In this document: positions 8,714-17,261 of the stretch, piece after piece | Layout: the number at the start of each line of letters is the position of its first letter | Numbering within the stretch: position 1 is the first letter of the stretch | NCBI GenBank assembly: GCA_946481275.1 | Contig: CAMLMV010000057.1 | Location: 1 to 35,499, forward strand | Source of the DNA: an uncultured Massilia sp. | GTDB taxonomy: Bacteria > Pseudomonadota > Gammaproteobacteria > Burkholderiales > Burkholderiaceae | Length of the DNA stretch: 35,499 nucleotides | Reading direction: 5' to 3' | The notes under the pieces: model-generated | Told to the model about the DNA's origin: nothing | What the model saw: the letters and a program-made list of their open reading frames with translations, nothing else | The model's database searches: none | Made by a program: the position numbers and the translations under genes

Positions 8714-8780
8714 TGCCGGCCTCCTTTCGTCGCGGTGCAGTCCATGTCATGCCTGCCTCCATGTTGGTGATGTAGAGTCG

Positions 8781-8806
8781 TGGTGTTGTAGTGAAGTATA
8801 ACACCA
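8781..8806. promoter_or_regulatory. Candidate YtrA-type operator
   Basis: TGGTGTTGTA and TATAACACCA form an inverted repeat with 10-bp arms (one mismatch) and a 6-bp spacer. It covers the -10 box of the operon promoter and lies 67 bp upstream of the GntR start. A bound dimer would block polymerase. Confidence 0.75.
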
Positions 8807-8822
8807 TGTCGGCAGTGGTCAA
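8795..8822 (-). promoter_or_regulatory. Sigma-70 promoter of the GntR/ABC operon
   Basis: On the minus strand: -35 TTGACC (8817-8822), 16-bp spacer, -10 TATACT (8795-8800). It overlaps the palindrome at 8781-8806 and leaves an untranslated leader of about 75 nt. Confidence 0.8.
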
Positions 8823-8852
8823 TACAGGGTCGACCTAGTAGAAATGAGGGGG

Positions 8853-9608
8853 TTAGGTTAGATGGTGGCCGTCGAGGTCGACACGCAGGATGCGTCCATG
8901 CTCGTCGATCGCGATCCAGCCGCCGCGGACGGGATCCGCGTCGAGTTCCCAGTCGGGCAGCACGTAGCGCCGCTTGCCGTCGGCCTCGTGCAGGGCGGGG
9001 CGGTGGGTGTGGCCGTGGATGATGACGTCGGTGCCGGTGTCCGCATGCAGCGCGGCGACGGCGGCCGGGGTGACGTCCATGATCTCGTACGATTTTTCGC
9101 CGTGCGCCGCGCGGCTGCCTTCGCGCAGGCCGGCGATGATCGCCTTGCGCTGGGCCAGCGGCATGGCGAGGAACTGGCGCTGCCACGCCGGATCGCGCAC
9201 CTGGGCGCGGAAGGCCATGTACTTGACGTCGTCCGTGCACTGGGCGTCGCCGTGCACGAGTACGACCTGGCGGCCGCCGATGGTCGCCACGTGCGGTTCG
9301 GGCAGCACGGTGAGGCCGGCCGCGTCGGCGAAGCCGGTGCCGACGAGGAAGTCGCGGTTGCCGCCGAGCCAGTAGACGGCCGTGCCGCCCTCGCTCACGC
9401 GGCGCAGCGCGGCAGCGACGCTGCGGTTGAACGGGTCGTCGAGGTCGTCGTCGCCGGCCCAGTATTCGAAGATGTCGCCGAGCAGGTAGAGCCGCTCGGC
9501 ATGCGCCGCGCGTTCGGCCAGGAAGCGGAAGAAGGCTTCGGCCGTACGCGGGTGGGATGCCTGCAGGTGCAGGTCGGAAATGAAGAGTGCGAGCGTGCGC
9601 GCGGTCAT
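8853..9608 (-). CDS. lpxH: UDP-2,3-diacylglucosamine hydrolase
   Basis: LpxH cleaves the pyrophosphate of UDP-2,3-diacylglucosamine to give lipid X and UMP, the fourth step of lipid A synthesis, at the inner face of the cytoplasmic membrane. The 251-residue calcineurin-like phosphoesterase shows all metal-binding motifs in order: SDLHL (11-15), LLGDIFEYW, GGNRDFL, LVHGDAQCTDD and HGHTHRP. The segment RKAIIAGLREGSR matches the membrane-associated lid region. The start MTARTLALFISDLHL at 9608 is usual for the family, though its ribosome site is weak. It lies downstream of ppiB with a 57-bp gap and may be co-transcribed with the two cyclophilins. Confidence 0.94.
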   Translation of the reverse strand: MTARTLALFISDLHLQASHPRTAEAFFRFLAERAAHAERLYLLGDIFEYWAGDDDLDDPFNRSVAAALRRVSEGGTAVYWLGGNRDFLVGTGFADAAGLTVLPEPHVATIGGRQVVLVHGDAQCTDDVKYMAFRAQVRDPAWQRQFLAMPLAQRKAIIAGLREGSRAAHGEKSYEIMDVTPAAVAALHADTGTDVIIHGHTHRPALHEADGKRRYVLPDWELDADPVRGGWIAIDEHGRILRVDLDGHHLT

Positions 9609-9665
9609 GTGCTGCCAGGATCAATCGCCGGAGCAGGGCCCGCGCGTCATGCCTGCCTGTTCAGA

Positions 9666-10160
9666 TTACTGGACGACTTCGATCTTTTCGATGACGACGT
9701 CTTCGCTCGGCACGTCCGAGTGCATGCCGGCGCGGCTCGTCTTGACGTTGTTGATCTGGTCGACGACGTCCTGGCCTTCGACGACCTTGCCGAACACGGC
9801 ATAGCCCCAGCCGTCCTGGCCCGGGTAGTTCAGGAAATCATTGTTCTTGGTATTGATGAAGAACTGGGCCGATGCCGAGTGCGGGGCCATCGTGCGGGCC
9901 ATGGCGATCGTGTACTTGTCGTTCTTCAGGCCGTTCTTGGCTTCGTTCTCGACGGTCTGCTCGGTCGGCTTCTGCTTCATGCCCGGCTCGAAACCGCCGC
10001 CCTGGATCATGAAGTCCTTGATCACGCGATGGAAGATCGTGTTCGAGAAGTGACCCTTGTTCACGTAGTCCAGGAAGTTGGCAACGGTCTTCGGTGCCTT
10101 GTCGGCGTCCAGTTCGACCTTGATGTTGCCCTTGTTGGTGGTCATGAGTACGGTGGTCAT
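9666..10160 (-). CDS. ppiB: Peptidyl-prolyl cis-trans isomerase B, cytoplasmic cyclophilin
   Basis: The 164-residue cyclophilin has no signal peptide, so it acts in the cytoplasm on X-Pro bonds during folding. It shows the family core [15 protein letters not shown] with the active-site arginine, SAQFFIN and [16 protein letters not shown]. Its length is that of E. coli PpiB. AGGAT precedes the ATG by seven bases. The neighbour ppiA, 32 bp upstream, encodes an exported cyclophilin, so one transcript would supply both compartments. Confidence 0.93.
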   Translation of the reverse strand: MTTVLMTTNKGNIKVELDADKAPKTVANFLDYVNKGHFSNTIFHRVIKDFMIQGGGFEPGMKQKPTEQTVENEAKNGLKNDKYTIAMARTMAPHSASAQFFINTKNNDFLNYPGQDGWGYAVFGKVVEGQDVVDQINNVKTSRAGMHSDVPSEDVVIEKIEVVQ

Positions 10161-10192
10161 GTTTTTATCCTATCGTTGGAGTTGCGAGTTCG

Positions 10193-10798
10193 TTATTTTA
10201 CCGCCTTATCACCCTTGAGGAGGGTGGCGGACTGGATCGTGACGGGCGTGACGGGCACATTCTCGAGGCCGCGGATGTCGTCCACGACGACGGCCTTGAT
10301 CTTGTCGACGACGTCCTGGCCCTTCACGACCTTGCCGAATACGGTGTAGCCGGAGCCCTGCATGTTCGGATAATCGAGTCCGGGATTGTCGACGACGTTG
10401 ATGAAGAATTGCGAGGTGGCCGAGTCCGGATTCCCTTCGCGCGCCATGGCGACCGTATACTTTTCGTTCGACAGGCCGTTGTTTGACTCGTTCTTGATCG
10501 GTTTGTTCGTCTTGCGGCCATGGAATTGGGCATCCATGCCGCCGGCCTGGATCATGAAGCCGTCGATCACGCGGTGGAAGATCGTGCCCTTGTAGAAGCC
10601 GGCTTTGACGTACTTGAGGAAATTGTCCACGGTGATGGGCGCTTTTTCCGGGTTCAGTTCCAGCACAATCTCTCCCATCGACGTTTTCAGCGCGACTTGC
10701 GGGTCGGCGGCAAATGCGGCTGCGGACAGGGTCAGGCCGGCCAGGCCGGCTATCAAGCGGGCAGTAAAGCCGGCGCCGGGCGATTTCAGGACGTGCAT
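10193..10798 (-). CDS. ppiA: Peptidyl-prolyl cis-trans isomerase A, periplasmic cyclophilin
   Basis: The 201-residue product carries a Sec signal peptide (hydrophobic LIAGLAGLTLSAAAFA, cleavage after AFA before ADP) and a cyclophilin domain with FHRVIDGFMIQAGGM, SQFFINV and GYTVFGKVVKGQDVVD. It should catalyse proline isomerisation in the periplasm. The chosen start at 10798 has an AGAGGAAG ribosome site nine bases upstream. A longer frame upstream would place about 67 extra residues before the signal peptide and is rejected. It is the first gene of the leftward ppiA-ppiB-lpxH group and is divergent from cysS. Confidence 0.92.
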   Translation of the reverse strand: MHVLKSPGAGFTARLIAGLAGLTLSAAAFAADPQVALKTSMGEIVLELNPEKAPITVDNFLKYVKAGFYKGTIFHRVIDGFMIQAGGMDAQFHGRKTNKPIKNESNNGLSNEKYTVAMAREGNPDSATSQFFINVVDNPGLDYPNMQGSGYTVFGKVVKGQDVVDKIKAVVVDDIRGLENVPVTPVTIQSATLLKGDKAVK

Positions 10799-10894
10799 CG
10801 TAGCTTCCTCTCGGTGGATATAGCGCAAAGGGCTGTCAAGGGTTTTGCAGAAAAATAAACCTAAGGCATATGCGGCCAGTCGGGATTTTATCAA

Positions 10895-10903
10895 TGCTAT
10901 ACT
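10895..10903 (+). promoter_or_regulatory. Extended -10 promoter for cysS
   Basis: TGC followed by TATACT (10898-10903) forms an extended -10 element about 83 bp before the cysS ATG. No good -35 box is seen, as is usual for extended -10 promoters. Confidence 0.55.
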
Positions 10904-10985
10904 TTGCGACGGACTGCCGATTCTATCAAAAAGAACAAGGTTCCCAAGATTCGCCGTCCTGCTCCAACCCTCTAGCAAACATCCG

Positions 10986-12383
10986 ATGAGCCAACTCAAG
11001 ATCTACAACACGCTCGCGCGTGACAAGCAGGTATTCGTTCCCCTCCAGTCCGGCAAGGTCAACATGTACGTGTGCGGGATGACGGTTTACGATTACTGCC
11101 ACGTCGGTCATGGCCGGATGATGATGGCGTTCGACGTCATCTACCGCTGGCTCAAGGCATCGGGCTACGACGTCAAGTATGTCCGCAACATCACGGACAT
11201 CGACGACAAGATCATCAGGCGCGCCGTCGAGAACAATGAAACGATGACGTCGCTCACGACCCGTTTCATCAAGGCGATGGACGAGGACACTGCTGCTTTA
11301 GGCATCCTGCCGCCCGATTTCGCGCCGAAGGCGACCGAATACGTGCCGCACATGCTGTCGATTATCGAAAAGCTGGAAACGAAGGAACTCGCCTACCAGG
11401 GCGAGGACGGCGACGTGAACTATGCCGTGCGTAATTTTCCGGGCTACGGCAAGCTGTCCGGCAAGTCGCTGGACGACCTGCGCGCCGGCGAGCGCGTGGA
11501 CGTGAACACGGGCAAGCGCGACCCGCTCGACTTCGTGCTGTGGAAGGCCGCCAAGGAATCCGAGCCGGACGAGGCGAAGTGGGATTCGAAATGGGGCAAG
11601 GGACGTCCGGGCTGGCACATCGAGTGCTCGGCCATGTCGTGCGCCATGCTGGGCGAACACTTCGACATCCACGGCGGCGGCGCCGACCTGCAGTTCCCGC
11701 ACCACGAGAACGAGATCGCCCAGTCGGAAGGCGCGTTCGGGCCGCCGATGGCGAACTACTGGATCCACAACGGCTTCGTGCGCGTCGACAACGAGAAGAT
11801 GTCCAAGTCGCTGGGCAATTTCTTCACGATCCGCGACGTCCTCAAGAAATACGATGCCGAGGTCATCCGCTTCTTCATCCTGCGCGCCCATTACCGCAGC
11901 CCACTGAATTACTCGGACGTCCATATCGACGATGCGAAGGGCGCGCTGACGCGCCTGTACACGGCTTTGTCGGAAGTGGACGTCGGCAGCGAGCCGCTTG
12001 CCGTCGACTGGGACGAAGCCCACGCGCAGCGCTTTCGCGACGCGATGGACGACGATTTCAATACGCCGCTCGCGGTGGCCGAACTGTTCGACCTGGCCAC
12101 GGAAGTCAACAAGAGCAAATCCCTCGCGGCCGCGCGCCAGCTGAAGGCGCTGGCGGCCGTGCTGGGCCTGCTCGAACGCAGCCCGCAAGCCTTCCTGCAG
12201 GCCGGCACGCCGGGCGAGGGCGGCCTGGACGAAGCGGCGATCACCGATGCGATCGCGCGCCGCGCCGCCGCCAAGAAGGCACGCAACTTCGCCGAGTCCG
12301 ACGCGATCCGTGCCGAGCTGAGCGCAGCGGGCGTCGTGCTCGAGGACAAGCCGGACGGCAGCACCAACTGGCGTCGCGCCTGA
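10986..12383 (+). CDS. cysS: Cysteinyl-tRNA synthetase
   Basis: This class I aminoacyl-tRNA synthetase charges tRNA-Cys with cysteine in the cytoplasm. The 465-residue product has the zinc ligand C30 in YVCGMTVYD, the HIGH-type motif HVGH (39-42), the second zinc-ligand region IECSAMS...HHENE and the KMSKS loop (271-275). The C-terminal DALR-like and anticodon-binding parts follow, ending [10 protein letters not shown]. The start [10 protein letters not shown] is typical of the family. A frame open 47 codons further upstream covers the promoter and is not used. The gene is divergent from ppiA, and the DNA glycosylase follows after 20 bp. Confidence 0.95.
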   Translation: MSQLKIYNTLARDKQVFVPLQSGKVNMYVCGMTVYDYCHVGHGRMMMAFDVIYRWLKASGYDVKYVRNITDIDDKIIRRAVENNETMTSLTTRFIKAMDEDTAALGILPPDFAPKATEYVPHMLSIIEKLETKELAYQGEDGDVNYAVRNFPGYGKLSGKSLDDLRAGERVDVNTGKRDPLDFVLWKAAKESEPDEAKWDSKWGKGRPGWHIECSAMSCAMLGEHFDIHGGGADLQFPHHENEIAQSEGAFGPPMANYWIHNGFVRVDNEKMSKSLGNFFTIRDVLKKYDAEVIRFFILRAHYRSPLNYSDVHIDDAKGALTRLYTALSEVDVGSEPLAVDWDEAHAQRFRDAMDDDFNTPLAVAELFDLATEVNKSKSLAAARQLKALAAVLGLLERSPQAFLQAGTPGEGGLDEAAITDAIARRAAAKKARNFAESDAIRAELSAAGVVLEDKPDGSTNWRRA

Positions 12384-12403
12384 CCGGCCCTCCGCGCACG
12401 AGC

Positions 12404-13072
12404 ATGGCACTTTCCAAGGACCTCGCGGGCGCCGTCCCGGCGCCGCCGGACGTTCAGCCTTCCGTCCCACCGTACTGGGCGGAGGCGAAGGCCGAGCTCA
12501 TGCGTCGGGACCGCATCATGAACAAGCTGATCCCGCAATTCGGCGACATGCACCTGCGCGGCCATCCCGACCCGTTCACCACGCTGGCGCGCTCCATCGT
12601 CGGCCAGCAGGTGACGGTCAAGGCCGCCGAGGCCGCCTGGACGAAGCTGCGCACGCTGTGCCCGAAGATGACGCCGTCGCAGGTCATCAAGGCCGGCGCG
12701 GAAGAGCTGGCCGGCTGCGGCCTGTCGAAACGGAAGACGGAATACATCCTCGACCTGGCCGACCACTTCAAGGCGAAGCGCGTCCATGCCGACCAATGGT
12801 CGCAGATGGATGACGAGGCCGTGATCGCCGAGCTGGTCCAGATCCGCGGCATCACGCGCTGGACAGCCGAGATGTTTTTGATATTTAATCTGCTCAGACC
12901 GAACGTCCTGCCCCTGGACGATCCCGGCCTGATCCAGGGCATCAGCCAGAATTATTTCTCCGGCGAGCCGGTCTCGCGCAGCGATGCGCGCGAAGTCGCG
13001 GCGAACTGGGAACCCTGGCGGACAGTTGCCACATGGTATTTATGGCGTAGCCTGGACCCGGTTCCGGTATAG
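12404..13072 (+). CDS. DNA-3-methyladenine glycosylase, AlkA-like HhH-GPD family
   Basis: This base-excision repair enzyme removes alkylated bases such as 3-methyladenine. The 222-residue product has the HhH-GPD fold: an N-terminal helical part with LARSIVGQQVTVKAA, a helix-hairpin-helix LVQIRGITRWTAEMF, and the catalytic aspartate within LPLDDPGL (D172 or D173). It lacks the N-terminal beta domain of E. coli AlkA, so it belongs to the short form common in betaproteobacteria. The ATG at 12404 follows cysS by 20 bp without a clear ribosome site, so it may depend on cysS translation. The exact substrate range is not decided by the sequence. Confidence 0.9.
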   Translation: MALSKDLAGAVPAPPDVQPSVPPYWAEAKAELMRRDRIMNKLIPQFGDMHLRGHPDPFTTLARSIVGQQVTVKAAEAAWTKLRTLCPKMTPSQVIKAGAEELAGCGLSKRKTEYILDLADHFKAKRVHADQWSQMDDEAVIAELVQIRGITRWTAEMFLIFNLLRPNVLPLDDPGLIQGISQNYFSGEPVSRSDAREVAANWEPWRTVATWYLWRSLDPVPV

Positions 13073-13133
13073 AATAACGCCCTTGCCGCCGCGCGGATGA
13101 TCTTCCGCGGCCACGAACACACCCGGAGGTACA

Positions 13134-14111
13134 ATGAGTAAAACAACTTTCCTCAGTTTCGAGCAGCCGATTGCCGAGCTCGATTCGAAGATCGAAGAGC
13201 TGCGCTTCGTGCAGGACGATTCCGCCGTCGACATCTCGGAAGAAATCGACCGCCTGGCCAAGAAGAGCCAGCAACTGACGAAAGACATCTATGCCAAGCT
13301 GACCCCCTGGCAGGTTTCCCAGATCGCCCGCCATCCGCAGCGTCCGTACACGATGGACTATGTGAACGCGATCTTCACCGATTTTCATGAACTGCACGGC
13401 GACCGTACCTTCGCCGACGACCAGTCGATCATCGGCGGCCTGGCCCGCTTCAACGGCCAGTCCTGCATGGTCATCGGCCACCAGAAGGGCCGCGACACGA
13501 AGGAACGCGCGGCGCGCAACTTCGGCATGCCGCGTCCGGAAGGCTATCGCAAGGCCATGCGCCTGATGAAGCTGGCCGAGAAATTCAACCTGCCGATCTT
13601 CACGTTCGTGGACACCCCGGGCGCATTCCCCGGCATCGACGCGGAAGAGCGCGGCCAGTCGGAAGCCATCGGCCACAACCTGTACGTGATGGCCGAGCTG
13701 AAAGTGCCGCTGATCGCCACGATCATCGGCGAAGGCGGTTCGGGCGGCGCGCTGGCAATCGCCGTCGGCGACGCCGTGCTGATGCTGCAGTACGCAACGT
13801 ACTCCGTGATCTCGCCGGAAGGCTGCGCGTCGATCCTGTGGAAGACGTCGGAGCGTGCGGCGGAAGCGGCCGACGCCCTCGGCCTGACGGCGCACCGCCT
13901 GAAGGCGATGGGCCTGATCGACAAGATCGTCAACGAACCGCTGGGCGGCGCCCACCGCGATCCGGCCCAGATGGCCCAGCTGCTGAAGCGCGCGCTGGCC
14001 GACACGCTGCGCCAGTTCCAGGGCATGAAGACGAAGGACCTGCTCGACGCCCGCCACGCCAAGCTGCTGGCCTACGGCAAGTTCAAGGAAACGACGCCGC
14101 GCGAAGAGTGA
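13134..14111 (+). CDS. accA: Acetyl-CoA carboxylase carboxyltransferase subunit alpha
   Basis: AccA and AccD together transfer the carboxyl group from carboxybiotin to acetyl-CoA, the first committed step of fatty acid synthesis. The 325-residue product starts with a helical segment ([19 protein letters not shown]) and continues with the crotonase-like fold: [44 protein letters not shown] and [10 protein letters not shown]. Length and motifs equal those of the E. coli subunit. GGAGG lies five bases before the ATG. Just upstream, 92-109 bases into the 13000s, CGCGGA and TCCGCG could form a small hairpin. tilS begins at or just after the stop. Confidence 0.96.
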   Translation: MSKTTFLSFEQPIAELDSKIEELRFVQDDSAVDISEEIDRLAKKSQQLTKDIYAKLTPWQVSQIARHPQRPYTMDYVNAIFTDFHELHGDRTFADDQSIIGGLARFNGQSCMVIGHQKGRDTKERAARNFGMPRPEGYRKAMRLMKLAEKFNLPIFTFVDTPGAFPGIDAEERGQSEAIGHNLYVMAELKVPLIATIIGEGGSGGALAIAVGDAVLMLQYATYSVISPEGCASILWKTSERAAEAADALGLTAHRLKAMGLIDKIVNEPLGGAHRDPAQMAQLLKRALADTLRQFQGMKTKDLLDARHAKLLAYGKFKETTPREE

Positions 14112-14137
14112 GCCGTCGTACGCAGGGCGCGGCCGCG

Positions 14138-15529
14138 ATGGCCGCCCGGTTCGCGCAGGCCGTCGAGGCCCTGCGCGCAGATTACCTTCCCGATGCCATG
14201 CCTCCCGTCGCGGTCGCCCTGAGCGGCGGCCTCGATTCGATGGTGCTGCTGCACCTCGCGCACGCGCAGGGCCTGAACGTCTGCGCCTTCCACGTCCACC
14301 ATGGACTGAGCCCGAACGCCGACGCATGGCGTGACCATTGCGCGGCCGCCGCCGCTGCGTTGGGCATCCCGTTCGACTGGCGCGCCGTCGTCGTCGCGAA
14401 AGGGAAGAGCGGCATCGAGGCCGCCGCGCGCAAGCAACGCTACGCGGCGCTGGGCGAGATGTGCCGGGGCCACGGTGCCGGCGTGCTGCTGACGGCCCAT
14501 CACCTCGACGACCAGGTCGAGACAGTGCTCCTGCAATTGCTGCGCGGTTCCGGTCCGGTCGGCCTGTCCGGCATGGATCCCGCCAACCGCGCGCCCGGCC
14601 TGCTGGGCGACGAACGCCTGGCCATGGCGCGCCCGCTGCTGGGCGTCGCGCGCGCCGACCTCGAACAGTTCGCGCGCGAGCAGGGCATCACGTGGGTCGA
14701 GGATGAATCCAACACCGATCCGCGCTTTGCCCGCAACGCGCTGCGCCACCAGGTGATGCCCGCGCTGGCCGCGGCGTTTCCCGGCTACCAGCAACGCATC
14801 GCGCGCAGCAGCGCCCACACGCGCTCGGCCCAGCGCCTGCTGGATGAGCTGGGCGAGCACGATCTGCAGGCCTGCCTGGCCGGCGATGGGCTCGACCTGG
14901 TCCGCGTCAGTAGTCTCAGCCGCGACCGCATCGACAACCTGCTGCGCCACTGGTTCGCCGTGCGCCGCCTCGCGATGCCGTCGACGGCATGGCTCGCGCA
15001 GATGGTGGCGCAGATCCTGTCCGCGCGCGACGACGCGCAATTGCTCGTCGAACACCCGGACGTCGACGTGCGCCGCCACCGCGACCATTTGTACCTCGTG
15101 CCGCGCCTGCCGGATCTTGCCGGGATGCGCGATCCCGAGGACGCCGGCATCATCGACAAGCACGCACTGGCGTTCCGCTGGAACGGCGAGGCATCCATCG
15201 CATTCCCCGATTATGGCGGCGTGCTGCATTTCGATACGGCCGAGTACGGGTTCAATCCCGCCTGGCTGCGGGCGCAGGGACTCGAGATCGATTTCCGCAA
15301 GGGCGGCGAACGGCTGCGCCTGGCGCACAACCGTCCCACGCGCAGCCTCAAGATGCATTACCAGGCGAGTGGCATCCCGGCCTGGGAGCGGGGGCGCCTG
15401 CCCATCGTGAATGCCGGCTTCGACCTGCTGTTTGCGGCAGGGCTCGGCATGGATTGCCGGCACGTGACCGAGGGGCCAGGGCGCGTCGCGCTGCGTTGGG
15501 AAAGCGCGACGGCAGCCATCCCGCGTTAA
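14138..15529 (+). CDS. tilS: tRNA(Ile)-lysidine synthase
   Basis: TilS attaches lysine to C34 of the CAU-anticodon tRNA-Ile, using ATP, which lets it read AUA codons. The product (463 residues from ATG 14138) has the PP-loop SGGLDS at 29-34, then HVHHGLSPNAD, LLTAHHLDDQVET and EDESNTDPRFARNALR. These are the nucleotide-binding and tRNA-recognition motifs of the N-terminal domain. The TilS substrate-binding and C-terminal domains follow, with FRKGGERL near residue 390. A GTG at 14108 overlaps the accA stop (GTGA) in frame and would add ten residues. Either start is possible, because neither has a strong ribosome site. Placement after accA is usual in this group. Confidence 0.93.
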   Translation: MAARFAQAVEALRADYLPDAMPPVAVALSGGLDSMVLLHLAHAQGLNVCAFHVHHGLSPNADAWRDHCAAAAAALGIPFDWRAVVVAKGKSGIEAAARKQRYAALGEMCRGHGAGVLLTAHHLDDQVETVLLQLLRGSGPVGLSGMDPANRAPGLLGDERLAMARPLLGVARADLEQFAREQGITWVEDESNTDPRFARNALRHQVMPALAAAFPGYQQRIARSSAHTRSAQRLLDELGEHDLQACLAGDGLDLVRVSSLSRDRIDNLLRHWFAVRRLAMPSTAWLAQMVAQILSARDDAQLLVEHPDVDVRRHRDHLYLVPRLPDLAGMRDPEDAGIIDKHALAFRWNGEASIAFPDYGGVLHFDTAEYGFNPAWLRAQGLEIDFRKGGERLRLAHNRPTRSLKMHYQASGIPAWERGRLPIVNAGFDLLFAAGLGMDCRHVTEGPGRVALRWESATAAIPR

Positions 15530-15584
15530 TACCCTTTCCGTATTACCATATTCCTATTCGGTATAGATTTCGCATCTTGACGGC

Positions 15585-15613
15585 TTGTGATTCCGCGCCG
15601 CAGCATGTAGAGT
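15585..15613 (+). promoter_or_regulatory. Possible sigma-70 promoter for lysC
   Basis: TTGTGA (15585-15590), a 17-bp spacer and TAGAGT (15608-15613) lie 43 bp before the lysC start. Each box matches four of six consensus bases, so this is a moderate candidate. Confidence 0.4.
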
Positions 15614-15656
15614 AAAAGGCTCATTTGATTTTTTACAAGCGGAAATCCCTTCAGTC

Positions 15657-16904
15657 ATGGCCTTAATAGTCCACAAATATGGCGGTACGTCGATGGGTTC
15701 GACGGAACGCATCAAGAACGTCGCGGCCCGCGTCGCCAAATGGCACGACGCCGGCCATCAAGTCGTTGTCGTCCCCTCGGCAATGTCCGGTGAAACCAAC
15801 CGTCTGATCGGCCTGGCGAAAGAGATTATGTCGCAGCCGGACCCGCGTGAACTGGACATGATTGCATCGACCGGCGAACAGGTGTCCGTCGGCCTGCTGG
15901 CCATGGCACTGCTGGCGCGCGGCAAGGATGCCGTGTCGTACACGGGCTGGCAGGTGGGCATCAAGACGGACTCGGCCTTCACGAAGGCCCGCATCCAGTC
16001 GATCGACGACACCCGCGTGCGCGCCGACCTGGACGCCGGCAGGATCGTCATCATCACCGGCTTCCAGGGCATGGATGAGGACGGTAATATCTCCACGCTG
16101 GGCCGTGGTGGTTCGGACACCTCCGCCGTCGCGATCGCGGCCGCGCTGAAGGCCGACGAATGCCTGATCTACACGGACGTCGACGGCGTCTACACGACCG
16201 ACCCGCGCGTCGTGAGCGAAGCGCGCCGCCTGTCGAAGATCACGTTCGAAGAAATGCTGGAACTGGCGTCGCTGGGCTCGAAAGTCCTGCAGACCCGCTC
16301 CGTGGAATTTGCCGGCAACTACCGCGTGCCGACGCGCGTGCTGTCGTCGCTGACCGACCCCCTGATGTCGCTTGAAGAAGAAGCCAACTCGGGTACCCTG
16401 ATTTCGTTTGAGGAAGAAAGCAACATGGAACAAGCCGTCATCTCGGGCATCGCCTTCCACCGCGATGAAGCCAAAATCACCGTCCTGGGCGTGCCCGACA
16501 AGCCGGGCGTCGCCTTCCACATCCTCGGGCCGATCTCGGAGGCCAATATCGAGGTCGACATGATCATACAGAACCAGTCGGTCGACGGTAAGACCGACTT
16601 CACGTTCACCGTGTCGCGCAACGATTACCAGCGCGCCATGGGCGTCCTGGAAGGCGTGAAGGCCGAGATCGGCGCCGCCAAGATCCTGGGCGACGCCAAG
16701 GTCTCGAAGGTGTCGGCCGTGGGCGTGGGCATGCGCAGCCACGTGGGCGTCGCCTCGCAGATGTTCCGCACGCTGTCGGAAGAGGGCATCAACATCATGA
16801 TGATCTCGACGTCGGAGATCAAGATCTCGGTCCTTATCGACGAGAAGTACATGGAGCTGGCCGTGCGCGCCCTGCACAAGGCGTTTAACCTGGAACAAGC
16901 TTAA
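15657..16904 (+). CDS. lysC: Aspartate kinase, alpha-beta type
   Basis: The enzyme phosphorylates aspartate, the first step toward lysine, threonine, methionine and diaminopimelate. The 415-residue product has the amino-acid kinase domain (1-250; VHKYGGTSMGS at the N-terminus, FQGMDEDGNISTLGRGGSDT, YTDVDGVYTTDPR) and two C-terminal ACT domains (about 265-340 and 345-412), which bind feedback amino acids. This is the 400-residue monofunctional type of Corynebacterium, Bacillus and Pseudomonas. In that type an internal start often makes a separate ACT-only beta subunit, and a matching signal is present at 16411-16427. The ribosome site of the main ATG is weak. The gene stands alone between tilS and tRNA-Ser. 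Confidence 0.95.
   Translation: MALIVHKYGGTSMGSTERIKNVAARVAKWHDAGHQVVVVPSAMSGETNRLIGLAKEIMSQPDPRELDMIASTGEQVSVGLLAMALLARGKDAVSYTGWQVGIKTDSAFTKARIQSIDDTRVRADLDAGRIVIITGFQGMDEDGNISTLGRGGSDTSAVAIAAALKADECLIYTDVDGVYTTDPRVVSEARRLSKITFEEMLELASLGSKVLQTRSVEFAGNYRVPTRVLSSLTDPLMSLEEEANSGTLISFEEESNMEQAVISGIAFHRDEAKITVLGVPDKPGVAFHILGPISEANIEVDMIIQNQSVDGKTDFTFTVSRNDYQRAMGVLEGVKAEIGAAKILGDAKVSKVSAVGVGMRSHVGVASQMFRTLSEEGINIMMISTSEIKISVLIDEKYMELAVRALHKAFNLEQA
16411..16427 (+). promoter_or_regulatory. Internal ribosome site and start for an aspartokinase beta subunit
   Basis: AGGAAGAA (16411-16418) precedes an in-frame ATG at 16425-16427, codon 257 of lysC. The frame from there (MEQAVISGIAFHRDEAKITV) begins where the Corynebacterium glutamicum beta subunit begins and covers both ACT domains, about 159 residues. 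This internal site looks stronger than the one before the main start. Confidence 0.6.
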
Positions 16905-16932
16905 CTTTTTTCAAAAAAATGGCCGTGCTTCC

Positions 16933-16961
16933 TTGACCAAAAAGGGTGTGGCCATTAATAT
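16933..16961 (+). promoter_or_regulatory. Sigma-70 promoter for tRNA-Ser
   Basis: TTGACC (16933-16938), a 17-bp spacer and TAATAT (16956-16961) lie 40 bp upstream of the tRNA 5' end. Confidence 0.75.
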
Positions 16962-17001
16962 GCGTGCACTCAGCGCTGACGCATAAACGTTGAAGCTGAC
17001 T

Positions 17002-17095
17002 GGAGGCGTGGCCGAGTGGCCGAAGGCACTTCCCTGCTAAGGAAGCATACGGGCTTAAACCTGTATCGTGGGTTCGAATCCCACCGCCTCCGCCA
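17002..17095 (+). tRNA. tRNA-Ser(GCT)
   Basis: The gene starts GGAGGCG and ends CGCCTCC-G-CCA, so the acceptor stem pairs fully and CCA is encoded. The anticodon stem CTTCC/GGAAG encloses CTGCTAA with anticodon GCT. The long variable arm (CATACGGGC...CCTGTAT) and the GGTTCGAATCC T-loop give a class II serine tRNA of 94 nt. An integrase stub starts 167 bp downstream, and serine tRNA genes are common integration targets. Confidence 0.95.
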
Positions 17096-17129
17096 GAACA
17101 TCGTCCTGGTATGTTTAGGGACATCAAAC

Positions 17130-17163
17130 AACCCGCTGTTCTCATAGAGACGGCGGGTTTTTT
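17130..17163 (+). terminator. Rho-independent terminator after tRNA-Ser
   Basis: AACCCGC and GCGGGTT form a 7-bp stem with a 16-nt loop that may pair further, followed by a run of Ts (17158-17163). It lies 35 bp after the tRNA 3' end. Confidence 0.8.
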
Positions 17164-17261
17164 GTTGCCTCACTGTCCAGCGATATCTCCGAACGGCTTG
17201 CCGCTTTGGGGGGCGTTTTTCGGGGCATACCGAGCCCCTCAGTGGACAGGATGCCCCCAAA

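Noticed and set aside
10816..10845. TTGACA with TATATC on the minus strand as a ppiA promoter
   Set aside because: The spacing is only 11 bp, too short for a sigma-70 promoter.
13068..13133. TAGAAT upstream of accA as a promoter
   Set aside because: No acceptable -35 box at 16-18 bp, and the box lies at the end of the glycosylase gene.
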